A DNA stretch of 64,000 nucleotides from assembly GCF_051020765.1 (NCBI RefSeq), contig NC_134942.1:3038001-3102000 (forward strand), given 5' to 3'. This DNA comes from Lasioglossum baleicum (Eukaryota > Arthropoda > Insecta > Hymenoptera > Halictidae). The notes beneath the pieces are model-generated. The model had not been told where the DNA came from. It was given only the letters and a program-made list of their open reading frames with translations, and ran no database searches. Positions 47,920 to 60,079 of the stretch are shown here, piece after piece (position 1 is the stretch's first letter; the number at the start of each line of letters is the position of its first letter). The position numbers and the translations under genes are program-made.

Positions 47920-49550
47920 CCCAAAATTTTGCCCGAGAATTTTCGGGGACCGGGACTAAAATGTTGCGAAGTATAATGATCCTGGTGATTAATTAAAGTG
48001 GCACTACTTTCCCCATCGCGATTGTATCTCCTTAGCCAAGATTAATGATAACCAGAAGCAATTGAGAGGGCCAAGTCGAAATTCCATTTGCAAGCGATCA
48101 AGGGTAGACAAAACAGCCCTCGTCTGTTGGAAAGAGACGAACCACGCGAACGCAGCTAATTAGAGTTCGCCGGGGCGGTCTGTATCAGCAGTCTACGGAA
48201 ACACGCCTAATTATACGAAACCGAAGCAACAAAACTTGCGCGTTTCAATTCCGGGCAAGTTTCACCCCCGAAATTCGACATTAGTTCTGTCCGCACGCCC
48301 GTAAATTTTCCGTCTCCGGATCTCGGAGATTATTCCCAAGCAGGGTAGAGGCACCAGGGATCGTTGCTCGTACGCGACTGCGTGCCGAAATAGCAGCTGG
48401 CTCCCATCACAATGCGCCAAAACCGTAATCTCTCGCAATAAACGCGTGCGATAGTACCGGAGCACTTCCCTGCGCCGCCGCGCCCCCTCGTCGTCTTCGT
48501 TTCGTCCGTGTCGCTGCCGCCGGGACCGTCTTATTAAATAACCACGGACATGCTCGGGACACCCCCGAAAATATGGGTTACACACAGGAATTGAAATTTT
48601 CTCGCGAATTAATTCTCACATCGCTACTTTTCCTGCAGTCTATAAAATGTTGCGTTACGAATTTTCAAAAAATGGTCACATACGTTTCTCTAGTTTCAGA
48701 TACTTGGCCAAATTTTTTAACAGGTACTGTTTACACTTCGTACAACAAAACGTATATATTGATTTTTTTAATGAAACACAATTTCGCACATGAAAAAATT
48801 GATGAAGCTCTCTCTCATTTCTCAACCCTTTTAGTCTATGTAACTCTATGCAGATAAGCTTTGGGAAAATGACTGCCATGTCTTTCTAGTTTAAGATATT
48901 CGTCTGAATTTTTCAGCAAGCACTGTCTAAACATCATACAACATTACGTATATATCAGTTTTTTAAGGGAAAATGATTTTACGTACAAAAAGAAATGTTA
49001 ACATTCATTTAAGGACAGGTCACAACTAACGTAAAGTTCAAGTTCTTTAAATTGCAGAAATAATAATATTTTTGTCATTCTTGTTCGCGATTCAGGGTGA
49101 ATTCAGCATTGGCGCTCGCATGCAGGGCCAACTTTAAATTACTCCTAGGCGCGTCCGCAAACTTTCATCGGCTTTCATAAGATACATAACTTAGAAAGTA
49201 CTCCTCGGCTTGGCTTTACGTGTGCTCTCGACGGCGATGATCTCGCCGAAATTACCGTCTAACGCGCCGCTATCGTTCTCCGTGCTTCATGCAAGAACCA
49301 TTCTGCGGGTTTCCGTTTGTTCGGTCGAACCACCGTACCGTTGCTACGTCAACGAAAAGACTTCCCGCCGACGCGTAACGACGCCCCCGGAAAATTCGGC
49401 GGACGACCGGAAATCACTGCCGCCTGGAAAATTTTAACGACCTTCCAGCCGCCGCGCGTAGAAAGATGCACGGATTGCAACGCCGCGCCGCAGTGCGCTC
49501 GACCCTGGAAAATTCGCGGATGAGTGTTCTTGCTGCTGGAACCTCTCACG
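47920..49550. other. Intronic stretch without recognised features
   Basis: CpG-rich parts lie at 48240-48560 and 49200-49540, AT-rich between. No coding or repeat signature was recognised. Confidence 0.4.
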
Positions 49551-49558
49551 GGAAGATG

Positions 49559-50420
49559 GAAAAGGCGGGTGTGTTAATTTCTGGCGGAGGAAGGTTGAGG
49601 GATCAAAGTTTTCTAATGCGAACGATTTAGGGTGGGTAACTTTTTGGAAAATGAGGGGTCTGAAGGCGTGAATTTTTGAGGTTAATGTACTTCTAGGGTG
49701 GGAAAATCGAATGGAAAAATTGATACTAGGTGAAAAATTTGAGGGCGAAGTTTACGGATATGTGAATAATTTTTAGACTTTGTAGTTTTAGGGTAGAAAA
49801 TTAAGGGAGAGAATTTTTTGGGTTAATGTCCTTCGAGGGTGGGAAAATCGAATGGAAAAATTGATATTAGGTGAAAAATTTGAGGACTAAGTTTTACGGA
49901 TATGTGAATAATTTTTAGACTTTGTAGTTTTAAGGTAGAAAATTAAGGGTGAGAATTTTTTGGATTAATGTCCTTCGAGGGTGGGAAAATCGAATGGAAA
50001 AATTGATACTAGGTGAAAAATTCGAGGGCGAAGTTTACGGATATGTGAATAATTTGTAGACTGTAGTTTTAGGGTAGAAAATTAAGCGTTAGGATTTTTA
50101 AGTCCAAGTCTTCACAAGGTTGATGGAAAAATCGAAATTGATGCTAGATGGGAAGTTGTAGGGCGAAGTTTTATAAAAATGTGGATTATTCGTCGGATAA
50201 ATTGTTTTGATGCGGAAAATTGAAGGTGAGAATTTTCAGGATGAAACCCCTCGTAAGATGGAAAATTCGAGCGCTAAATTGATGCTAGGTGAGAAAATTG
50301 TAGAACGAAGTTTTATGAATAGGTAGAAAACTTGTAGATTATACTTTATTGGGGATGGAAGTTCTAAGGGTGAAAACTTTCCAGATGAATTTCTTGCGAC
50401 GATGAAAAAAATCAAATATG
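49559..50420. repeat. Tandem array of about 141-bp units (six, grading into divergent)
   Basis: GGTGGGAAAATCGAATGGAA recurs at about 49697, 49837 and 49979, followed each time by TTGATACTAGGTGAAAAATT, 'GAAGTTTACGGATATGTGAA' and 'TAGTTTTAGGGTAGAAAATT'. Units before 49690 and after 50100 are more diverged. The centre is most homogeneous, as unequal crossing-over predicts. Confidence 0.88.
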
Positions 50421-50429
50421 AGATAAAAA

Positions 50430-52590
50430 TCAATATTATTGGGAGGAAAGGCGGAGAAATCTGTTTGAAAAATAGGAAAAAGTATCCATACTTTTTATTG
50501 TGAAGACAAGATTCTAAGAAGAGCGATATCGTGTGTTTAATTTTATAGAAAATAGAAATTACAGGGTAATTAGAAAACATTTTTTAAATGTCTTAATTAT
50601 TATGAAACTCATATAATGCAGTAGACATGATGTTAATAATGTTGCTTGAGCCAAGGAATGAAGTTTTGAGGGTAGAAAGTTTCATTTCACTCTTGAATAC
50701 CTAAATACTGGTAAAATTAATATTCCCAAATGAATTAATGGTTGTAACTCGACCCTGTTGTTTCCCCAAGCATTTTCATCAACTCCCCGAGTGATTCTTA
50801 GAGGGATTCCTGCGAAAACTGTGTCAGTGAGAACAAAATTCCCTTCTGTTCAGAACCGACAACCACTGAATATGTATGGACACGAGACTTTCCGGTCGTC
50901 GAGGTTTTCTAGTCTACGAACTTTGCGTCTAACATTCAGTCTAGAGTTCTCCGTCTATTAAAAACTTTCGTCGCATTCATTTTCCTCTGCCTGCCTTCAT
51001 TTTTCATCCCCTCGATTTCCTATTTAATAATTTGTTCACCAAAAAAGGTTCCGTTGAAAATTTTTCTTTTTCAGAAGATCTGCCAATCATCAATTTATAC
51101 TCTTCAAATATTCTACAGTATAAAAATGATCGCGCAATGGATCTCCCATCCTGAATGCTCTCATGTTGTTAAAAAATTATGTTTCTCAAATTTTTCGCTG
51201 CACGGGATTCTCAGCAAGATTTTCCACCCCTGTGGATTTTCTATCTTGAAATTTTCATTTCGTAACTTCCCCGTATATTGAAATCCCATCGTCATCGTAG
51301 ACTGTAATTTTCATTGAACTATTTTTCAAAGAAATCTCGTTGTTACACACCAGGAATTTCTCATTTCCTAAGAATATTGTCAAAAAATCCCGTTCTTGAA
51401 GATTTTCATTCTGAATCCGCGTAATCCCGACTTATTCAGGTTTAGACTTCGTTCTTAAAAGTTCCGAGCAGACACGAACTTACACTGCGAATTTTCCATC
51501 TACCAAGGACTGTTGAAAATTCTCAAATCTGCATTTCTCAGCTTTCAAAAGAGTATATATCATCAATCGCTTTGGAAATGTTTAATTCTTCAAGTTTCCC
51601 TTTTTGTGTGGAGCTAAAAATTCGCCAAAAATAATACTCTTCGAATTTTGCACCCCCAAAAGTTAATTAGTGAACACGAGGAATTATTTAACAAATGTGT
51701 TTCTTTAGTCGCTGGTCACTTTCGGTGTTCGGTAAGTTGTTGAAGACCAGAAACAGTTTCCACAAGTCTGTCTGAGTAGAATGTTACTGTGATGCTGAAA
51801 TGTGACCGATATCGGTGAGTAATTACTCGATATTAATTAGAGATCGTTCGGCGAACGGATTCGGGCAAAGAAAACCGGGTTTGATCGCGGGAGTGGTGCG
51901 TCGGATCTAGCTCGAAGGGGCAAAGGTCTCAGGCATTTGAAATTAACTCGATATTGAAATTAATCCGTTCTGAATGACCCGAGGCTCATCCATCTTGCCA
52001 ACGAAACTACACAGCAGGCAAGCACCCCCGAAACTCAGCCCCGGTCGATTTTCCACCGATGGCTCGGCGAGTTTACGCTCATCTTGGGGCTACCGCTGTC
52101 AAACCCTGCAGCCATTACCCTTCGCAACCTATTCAATTACCCGGTTCCGCCTATTAAACTAGATGAACAAAGTAGCACAGCTATATACATCTATGTACAT
52201 ATGTACAGCAACCCCCTGGTGTCTTTCGGATGATCTGCCACCACATCGATTCCGAATTCTCTGCGCCACCGTTTGTTATCAATTTTCAATATTGACCGGG
52301 ACGCTGTTAATTTGCCGGCTTGATTGATTGCCGCTTGCTGCAGGGCGCTAAGAACACGAGCTCTATCGTTTAGTATCATTATTTCAGCCGGCTGGGGATC
52401 AGCCGGAGCTGATGGCCTGGAGCGATCGTCAAAAGTTCGGAAAAATTGAGTACGCTTTAGTATCTCTTTTTTGGAGATTCAATCGCGTTCGCTTTTCAAC
52501 CGTTCGGAATTGGAAATGGAAAATGTGAATTATTCACGTTCATTGTACGTTGCACTAAGATAATTGTTTTTTAATCATTATTTTGCCCTA
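50430..52590. other. Intronic stretch without recognised features
   Basis: AT-rich text with many TTTTC and GAAAA blocks but no definite repeat unit. Open frames are short and carry no signature. Confidence 0.4.
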
Positions 52591-52596
52591 CTAATA

Positions 52597-53465
52597 CACT
52601 CCTGAAAAGAATTAAGGGATCACTTGTGCGAACCCGAAAAATTGCTCCCACTTTACGTGATCATAACTCCGTCAAAAATTGCCGTATCGATACCGTTAAA
52701 TAATGGTTTGAAAGCCTGAAACCTCTAGTTTCAGATGCTCTGTTTCAAATTGTTGCTATGTTGGTTTTTTACAAAGTTATAGCGAGATGAAGACAACATT
52801 GAAGGTTAATGAAAATTTTGTGCAACTTTGGAACATCACACGGGGAGCAACAAATTTTTTTGGTAAATCGCGTTAATATCATTTGGAAGGGCTGTCTTTC
52901 CTGTGTAAATTGTGTGGTTTTTTAATATTGTGCGATTTTTTTATTCGAGTTATTCAACATTGAAGTAAATATGGGCTTTTTAACCTTAACTGGCTCCAGA
53001 AATCGAAAAAATTATCGTAGAATCATGTGCAAAATCGATTTCTCGCAAAATCCTGAGGTCGTAGACAAATTTTGAGACTAGATTTGGAATCAGCGTGAAA
53101 AAATCTACGGGAAATGATATATAGCGTGTTAAAAAAAAAAATTTCCGCGCGTGGTACTGGAGAAAGCACATTTTCTTGAAATTCTACATGTTTAACAAAT
53201 TTTCTCAACGTTAAAAAACCGTAAGATAATCTCCCTATTTTTCCCACATTCTGCAAAGTTTCAGCTTTAATTTCAAAAAAATTTCCTCGCTCTATCTCAT
53301 TTCTATCGAAAGTTCTTTGATTTTGAAATGAGTTTGGTCCAAAGTTGCACAAAATTTTTGTTAACCGTCAATGTTGTCTTCATCTCGCTATAGCTTTATA
53401 ACAAAAAAAAGTGGTACCAATGTTTTGGGTTCGCACAAGTGATCCCTTAATTCTTTCGATGAGTG
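52597..53465. mobile_element. Fold-back element with CACTC ends, 869 bp
   Basis: The left end CACTCCTGAAAAGAATTAAG and right end CTTAATTCTTTCGATGAGTG are inverted repeats. Complementarity continues inward (AAGGGATCACTTGTGCGAAC; GCGAGATGAAGACAACATTG; TTTTGTGCAACTTTGGA), with the right arm lacking about 125 bases of the left. Flanks are TA and CA, so a TA target is plausible. There is no transposase frame. The right interior (53225-53330) resembles the 195-bp repeat of 21787. Confidence 0.82.
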
Positions 53466-53598
53466 CATGAATTCAATTACTTTTACTTTGAGAAATTAAT
53501 GTTCTTTGAAGGAATACTGCAGAATCCGAGCGAATTGTGTCAAGTATCAGGCTGCGAAGTTTGATGAAGAATTACATGTTAAATATGACACGAAATGT

Positions 53599-53650
53599 GA
53601 CTGCGGATTTTAATGGAAAATAAAAATTGTCTGTATTCGTTTGATGCTAC
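53599..53650. mobile_element. Possible left-end remnant of the hAT-like family
   Basis: TGACTGCGGATTTTAATGGA followed by AAATAAAAATTGTCTG resembles the left end of 13588. No matching right end was found. Confidence 0.45.
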
Positions 53651-53899
53651 AGGAGCCGCACAGAAATTCGTTTCTCGTCGTCGGAGTAAAAAGGAGAAAG
53701 CCTTCAGAATTTTCAGGAGCCCACGAGAATAATTACTGCTCTTAAAAACAATAAAAACGATGACCCAATAAATCCTTTTACCAGGAACGAATTAACAAGC
53801 TTAATGGATCAAATGATGCACTATATAAAAATGCATATAGGACTGCGGAAGTGATAAAAAAGTATCGGACAAAGGGATACAGATCGGGAAGAGAAGGGT

Positions 53900-54540
53900 T
53901 ATTCTTCATAAAAATTTAAATTCATCGATATCGCTCCATATGGAACGGCCCTAACGAATGCGGGTCTGCATTGAAAAATAGAGGAGTCCTCCGGGGGGAT
54001 GGAACTTTCCCTCTCTCTCTCTCTTTTTGTCGGGAGAAGTTTTTAATAAATATTCACAATAAGGAATACGCAAACACGCCACTTTTATCTTCTCGCGACG
54101 CTGATGTCCTGGTTTCGTAGTTCGGCCCCCGGTTTCAATGGAAGAGAGGCCAGCGTTCGAACGGGGACGATTCGATATCGGGGTTTCGAGAGCCGGCAGC
54201 GTGATAAACAAGTTTCGCGGAAAGTTTGAATTAAAGGGTCCATTGTGCTCGAATTAAAAAAGGAGCACGGATAACGCGCGCGCACAGAAGGAAACTATCG
54301 GTCCGAGGAATTTCTTCTCGCGGCTCCCGAGGAGATATCGTTGGCTGACCAGTCGGCCAACCGTGAACGAGATTCCCTTGGCGACACGGTGCACACCGTC
54401 ATCGAACTGACTCTGCACCTAGAGAAACCGCAAAAGGGTCCACAAAAAGCTCTCGCCGAACTTCCCAACTTTTTAGAATTTTGCTGCGAGTCGGAAAGGT
54501 ACAGACGATTTTATGAAATGCATTATACAATTTTAAAAAA
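53900..54540. other. Intronic stretch without recognised features
   Basis: A CT run at about 54009-54026 and CpG-rich text. No coding signature. Confidence 0.4.
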
Positions 54541-54553
54541 TAGTATTTAGTAT

Positions 54554-54866
54554 AAGGGTGTCCCAAAAATGTTGTACCTCCATGAAGAGATTCCCGAGGC
54601 CATTTGGAATAACTTTTCCATTTACGAAAATGTTCTCCACGGCGTCTTTAAGAAGTTATTAGCGAAAAACACGGACCAATCAGACCGCAGCTATTTGACC
54701 TTGGCCGGGCTAGACTCCGCCCACTGATTGCGTTGATTGGTCCATGTTTTTTGTTAATAACTCCTAAACGACGCCGCGGAGAACATTTCCGTAAAGGAAA
54801 GAGTTATTTGACATAGCCTCAGGAATCACCCTGTCCAAGGAAATACATAATATCTGGGACACCCTG
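54554..54866. mobile_element. Fold-back MITE with AGGGTGTCCCA ends
   Basis: The ends AAGGGTGTCCCA and TGGGACACCCTG (followed by TA) are inverted. The inner arms match (TTTCCATTTACGAAAATGTT against its complement near 54785; GGACCAATCA against TGATTGGTCC) around a loop near 54690-54730. The ends resemble those at 33951. Confidence 0.75.
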
Positions 54867-54899
54867 TAGTATTTGAATGAATGGCTACTGGCGTTAGAA

Positions 54900-55600
54900 T
54901 CGATAAGAATGGTCGGAATGTTAATAAATTGATGCTGTTAATGAAACGGATATCGCAAACTCCGGGAACAATGCAACTGTAAATAACAGCATGACGTCAA
55001 CGTGAAATTGCAAATCGAAGCGCACGAGGAAAAATGCACCGAGAATTGTAGAATAGCATGATATCGTACTGACACAGCAAACCGAAGAAGTGAAAACGAT
55101 TCTACGAAAAACACATCGAACAGGGAATAGCAGAACGTCATCAAATTGGCGCTGCGAAGAAATGGAGAGAGAGCTCTATGAAAAATGCATCGAGACTGAA
55201 AGGTCTAACAGAACGCGTTGGAATGGATGTTGCGAGTTCGGAAAATACATACATTCTGCGAAAAATGCGCCGCAAATGCAGCGAATAAGGACGCGTCATC
55301 CGAGTGACGTGGCAGATACCGAAGTAGAAGCGATTCCACGAAACCTGCACCGAAACTGCAACTAATAACGATTGTATGCATTTACAAGGCTGGGTTAGTA
55401 CATAAATACTAAGCGATCTGTATCCCATTGATCGAGATACTTCTTTATTCCTTCTTATAACCTACAGTCGGGCATGCCCAACCACATGACGTAGTCTTTT
55501 GATTTTTTCAAAAAAAAAAAAGAAAAAAAACATACGCGTGGAAAACCACGCGCGACAGAAGTGAAACTTCTTGCTTATTGGATGTAAATACCAACAAAAA
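54900..55600. other. Intronic stretch, degenerate short repeats
   Basis: At 54920-55370, motifs such as GAAAAATGCACCGAGA and GAAAAATGCATCGAGAC recur at irregular spacing, suggesting a decayed repeat. An A/T homopolymer lies near 55510-55530. Confidence 0.4.
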
Positions 55601-55611
55601 CATTCAGTAAA

Positions 55612-56003
55612 CAGGAGCCAAGTTCTTATGGCCGTAAAAAGTTGTGAGATCAAACAAAATACGGCCAAGTTCGTTAGCTTAGAAATACCGTTTGCAATAC
55701 TGAAAAAAAAGCGTTTGTAAAAATTAGTTTAAAAGAGAGCTATTTAATTTTTAAAGAGTTACATGCAGGGCTAAATTATTCAAACTTGGCCGTTACTTTT
55801 TAAACCAATGGCCATAAAAGGTGTTAGGTAGCGGCCAAGTTTGAATAATTTAGCCCTCCATGTAACTCTTTAAAAATTAAATAGCTTCCTTTTAAACTAA
55901 TTTTTAGAAACTTTTTTTTCGGTATTGCAAACGGTATTTCTAAGCTGACGAACTTGGCCGTATTTTGTTTGAACTTTTTACGACCATAAGAACTTGGCTC
56001 CTG
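55612..56003. mobile_element. Fold-back MITE, 392 bp, near-complete palindrome
   Basis: The ends CAGGAGCCAAGTTCTTATGG and CATAAGAACTTGGCTCCTG are inverted. The arms run to the centre near 55805-55820 and share 'CGGCCAAGTT', 'GTTTGCAATAC' and 'GGGCTAAATTATTCAAACTT' with their complements. TA follows the right end, AA precedes the left, so the target is probably TA with decay. Confidence 0.85.
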
Positions 56004-56019
56004 TATACAGAATGTTTTT

Positions 56020-57200
56020 CTTGGTTTAGAATCACAAAATAACGATTCAGTGGAACATGTAATAAATGCGTTAAGCAATTCACATTTTCCATTTCGGATC
56101 CCAAACGTTGTATTTACTAATATTGGGAAAGCGATAAAAGGGAGAATTTAAGCGTATTTTATTCAACTTCATTGTTCTTCTGCTAACAACAGATTGCAGA
56201 TCGAGGAACCGCGACCAATTCCAAAGCAGAGCGCTCGAACAGCACGATAAAATTGTTCCCGCAGCGGTATTGCCAACTGAATCGGCGATAAATGTTTGCG
56301 TGTCGCGCGCGTGCGTTTAAGTACCGTGCGCACGTCTGACCAATAACGGTTATTTCCACTTATGGTAATGTTTTTCGTTGGTTTTGGTCAGACGATAATG
56401 AGATCGATAAACGCAGCTGGCGCTGTAAGGGCGATACTTGTTCCGAGTAGAAACGGAAAGCATTGGCGACGTTTCCAATAAAATTCCGGATTTTCCTCGA
56501 TCTGGGTCGACTGTAATTTAACAACACCCGGTACGTGGAAAGTTGTTTCGCACTTGATCGAGAATGCCTACAGCGTTCTCTCTCGCCAGACATTTTTATT
56601 TATGGATTAATTTACGACTGGTTTGAGAAGCAGCGCGCGCGCGCGGCTGATCGGTAGAAGTAATTACGTCAACGTCGTTAAAACGTCAAGTTTTTCTGCA
56701 ATGACGCCGGTCGAAAGTGCTTCGTTGTAAAGTTTCCGCGGGCGTAAAACACGGAACTGCAATGGCCCCGAAACGATCGGACGCGGACATAGCAAATGCG
56801 GAATTCGCTGCACCGATTTCGCATTAGGTATATCGAACGCATTCGGACGAAATAGAAAAAAATAAATGAACAAGCTAGAGTATCTGCGAAAGAAAATTTG
56901 AGTAAAAAGAACCCGTCGGGATTTATGACCGAGCGGAGGATCTTCGTGCAAATTTACATTCTCATCGATTACGCTGCCAGAAAGTTGATGTTTATCCGAC
57001 ATAAAAGTATAGCAAAATTATCATAATATTTTTCGTCGATACACACGTTTTCGTTTCACGAGCTCACGCACGCCATACGTGCATAAAGGTCTTATTTATT
57101 GCTCCGGCCCCGGTAGTTTTGCATGCGCGGCCACCGAAATGAGGATATTAGGCGAAATTCGTACACGGAAATGCAATTCTCCAGTTCTGATAGATGTATT
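56020..57200. other. Intronic stretch without recognised features
   Basis: A GCGCGCGCGCG run near 56632-56644. Overlapping open frames show no domain. Confidence 0.4.
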
Positions 57201-57214
57201 GAATTTGTAATTCG

Positions 57215-57415
57215 TAGACAGCGGATTTTATGCGTTTATGAGGGAAATGAGCAGGTGTAATTTGAAACAGTAAGAACGTTAGGAGAATTTAAAAACACTG
57301 TTACATTATTTTCAACCTGTTCACCGTATTAAGAATGAGAATAAAATTCTACTTCACTTCAGTTTGATGCAATTCGGGTAGAAAATTTGCATATTGCATA
57401 CAGATCCGCTGTCTA
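57215..57415. mobile_element. hAT-like MITE, 201 bp, diverged 8-bp target duplication
   Basis: Ends TAGACAGCGGATTTTATGCG and CATACAGATCCGCTGTCTA. Note the compensating change (ACAGC with GCTGT): the inverted ends still match each other. Flanks GTAATTCG and GCAGTTCG agree at 6 of 8 positions. Confidence 0.8.
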
Positions 57416-57429
57416 GCAGTTCGGAATAT

Positions 57430-59470
57430 GCACTGACGAACCTGTTACTTAACTTTCGCGTTTTATTTACGCATATTCGTATGTCATGTACAATACGTAC
57501 GTTCGTATCTCATGTACGTGTACATTAATGTTTCGTGCACATATGTACGCGTTTTATGTACGACCGATCCTGTTTGTTAATTTCAACCTTTCCCGTGCAA
57601 ATTGTCCGATTAAACTTTTGCTTGATTTGTAAATCCTTCGTTCGTTATCGTTGTTACCTTTTGCCGATTCATTTTAACGATGTTGTTTGTTTTGAGAGCG
57701 TACGCGGAGGCGAGGGGATACTGATAATGTTTAAACACCACACCTTTGTTTCGCACTCGTCGTTAAAAATATTCACAAAAATTGGGAGAATGGTGTATCC
57801 AGTTTGTTTTCCAGTTACGATTGACACTCTAATTGCTCGCAGCAATTTAAAGAAACATGAAATCTCACAACAGCGAATCGAACGAAGTAATTCGGAAGTT
57901 CCGATAACAAGACTGCCATTGTAATGATGTAAATAAGCAGGAATATACTCGATCACTGCGACCACAATCACGGGTCGATCGTGCAGTAATAGTCGTGAAG
58001 AAAAATGAAGCAGCCGGAAGAGCGATTGTTTCCTGAGATTAAGACAAAGGAAGTTTCGCCGTGTAAAAATGATGAACGGTGTAAGTTGCAGAATGGTCTC
58101 CTGGCGGGAACCGATATATTGTCGCAGTAATAACGGGCTCAGTATCGACAGTTGGCGCACAGGATTTCCAATAAAAAGTCTCCGGGGATAATTCGGATTG
58201 ATCGCGTGTTCGTTAACTGGCCGGCTCGATCGATCCAAATTAATGCAAATGGAGCCGGCAGCAGTTTGATCAGTTTACAGGGGCAGAGAGCCGCGGCAGT
58301 AGTGTCGGTGCGTTATAAATCAGACCTAACAGTATCGGATCCGAACGTCTGACATAAGGACGTTTAATTGCTTAGGCCTCCTGGCACATGTCGCGAGATT
58401 CCACCTCTTAAGACAAAACGATATTCATTGTTCGTCCTCCACCAATGGCGGGCGAGACACGGGCTTGTTTCAACGATCTGCAAAACAAATCCGTGGTTTT
58501 GTTTATTTCTTCTTTTTTCTCTCTCTCTGTTTGTCTCGCTCGAACGAAACATTTCAATCTGTCGGACGCGGAATAAAAGCTGTGTTCGCAGCGTCGCGTC
58601 GTCGTAGTCGCAGTATCAAAAAATATGAAACGAAACACGGTCGATTTTTCGAAAACAAACAGCGCCTAAACGGTCGCGCGCTTTTGCGAGATTATTCTCC
58701 TTGCTGCGAATGATTTATGGTCGAATCATTGTACGGCAGGGGGATCGGTAATTGTTTTTCAGTTGTTGGGGGGAGTATGTTTTAGTGTGTAAATAATGGT
58801 GGCTGTCGATGCTTTTCATTTGTGGAATCGTAACGTGAAATGTAACAGTCGCGCGTGTAACTATTGAACACAGATATATTGAAATGAAAGAAATAACAAT
58901 ATCAAATATTTAGAGAACACTGTGCTGAATGAATTTTGCATCGAACGGTCTATTGAAACCCTGTATAAACGAAAATTATGATAATATAATATGAAGGTCA
59001 CAGTGAAGATTATTTCAAGGACATTTAAATTATCATTAAATTCAGAGTGTTTTACGATATTCAATAAATTCAACAATGAGAAACAGTTGATGTAAAGGAA
59101 TGCCCATAAAATATACTTAATAACGAACCGGATACGGTTCTATCGGGCGCCATATTGTCCCAAAAATCGTTGATATTGCCCCAACGCGGCGCGGCGCCGC
59201 AAAAAATGGCAAACTCGTCGAGTCCCGTCGCAAACAAAGTTTCCCCGTTCGACTGTAGAAATTTCTTCGGGGAGGGGAAAAAATAGACGCCTCAAACCCG
59301 GGGGCGAACGGTTTTCGATATTCAGTCGCATCGTCGGCCATCTTTCTTTTTTTCGTCTCCATATCAGGTCGCGATACGCGTGCAGGAAGGCGAGGTACAT
59401 TCAGCTTATCGCCACCGTTCGGTTCTTCTTTTTGTGTTCGTTGCTGGTACTCGTATTAGACGCGGATTCA
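57430..59470. other. Intronic stretch, longest open frame on the minus strand
   Basis: GTAC-rich text lies at 57470-57560. A minus-strand open frame of 189 codons (57669-58238) overlaps a plus-strand one (57535-57924); neither shows a recognisable domain. A CT-rich run lies at 58505-58530. Confidence 0.4.
58190..58254. repeat. Dispersed element containing the octamer ATGCAAAT, copy 1
   Basis: AATTCGGATTGATCGCG, then TCGTTAACTGGCCGG, then TCGATCCAAATTAATGCAAA are matched in order at 63939-64000. The last 25 bases differ at one position. Confidence 0.7.
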
Positions 59471-59484
59471 ATGTGGCTCTCTAT

Positions 59485-60070
59485 ATACCGGGTGACCCGC
59501 GACTCCACGGCACTCCGGTCATTTTTTAAACGCTGCTGCGCACACCCGTGCAATTTTCGATCGTTTATCAAACCGGAATTCGAAGTGCGCGACCATGATT
59601 TATAGGGTTCTTTTCGAGCTGAATGCCTGTCGCATTAGATGTGAATTCGGGGTCGCTGTACCGGGTGTTCCGAGAGTTAACGCATCCTGGTAACTGATTC
59701 GAACACTTCGTAAAATATTGGACGAGGATTTGTACGGTTCTTTTCGAAATTCAATGCAACTCTATCGGGTGTCCCGAGAGTTACGAGCTGCTGGTAACTT
59801 CTCTAACACTTGAATATTTCTCAATCGCGTGTGTGATTGCTCAGAGATCATGTCGATCAACGAATATTTTTCGTATCAGGCATGGATTGAATGCAGATCT
59901 GCCGGGTGTGCTGAAAATTGCAGCCTTCTAGTAATTTTTTCAAACGCTTCAGTCAGAAATATCGCCGACCAACGTTTCCATACATGGATTTAACTCAACT
60001 GTACCGGGTGTCTGGGAAGTTTGGACGATCCGTTAATTTTTCTAACGCTTCAGCAAAGTAACTCATGGTT
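59485..60070. repeat. Degenerate tandem array, about 100-170 bp spacing
   Basis: Segments at about 59485, 59656, 59764, 59899 and 60001 carry TACCGGGTGT or a close variant, usually followed by CCGAGAGTT, CTGGTAACT and TCTAACACTTC-like blocks. The shared head resembles the outer ends of CAGGGTGTCCC-type MITEs. Confidence 0.7.
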
Positions 60071-60079
60071 CCGTGGCCG

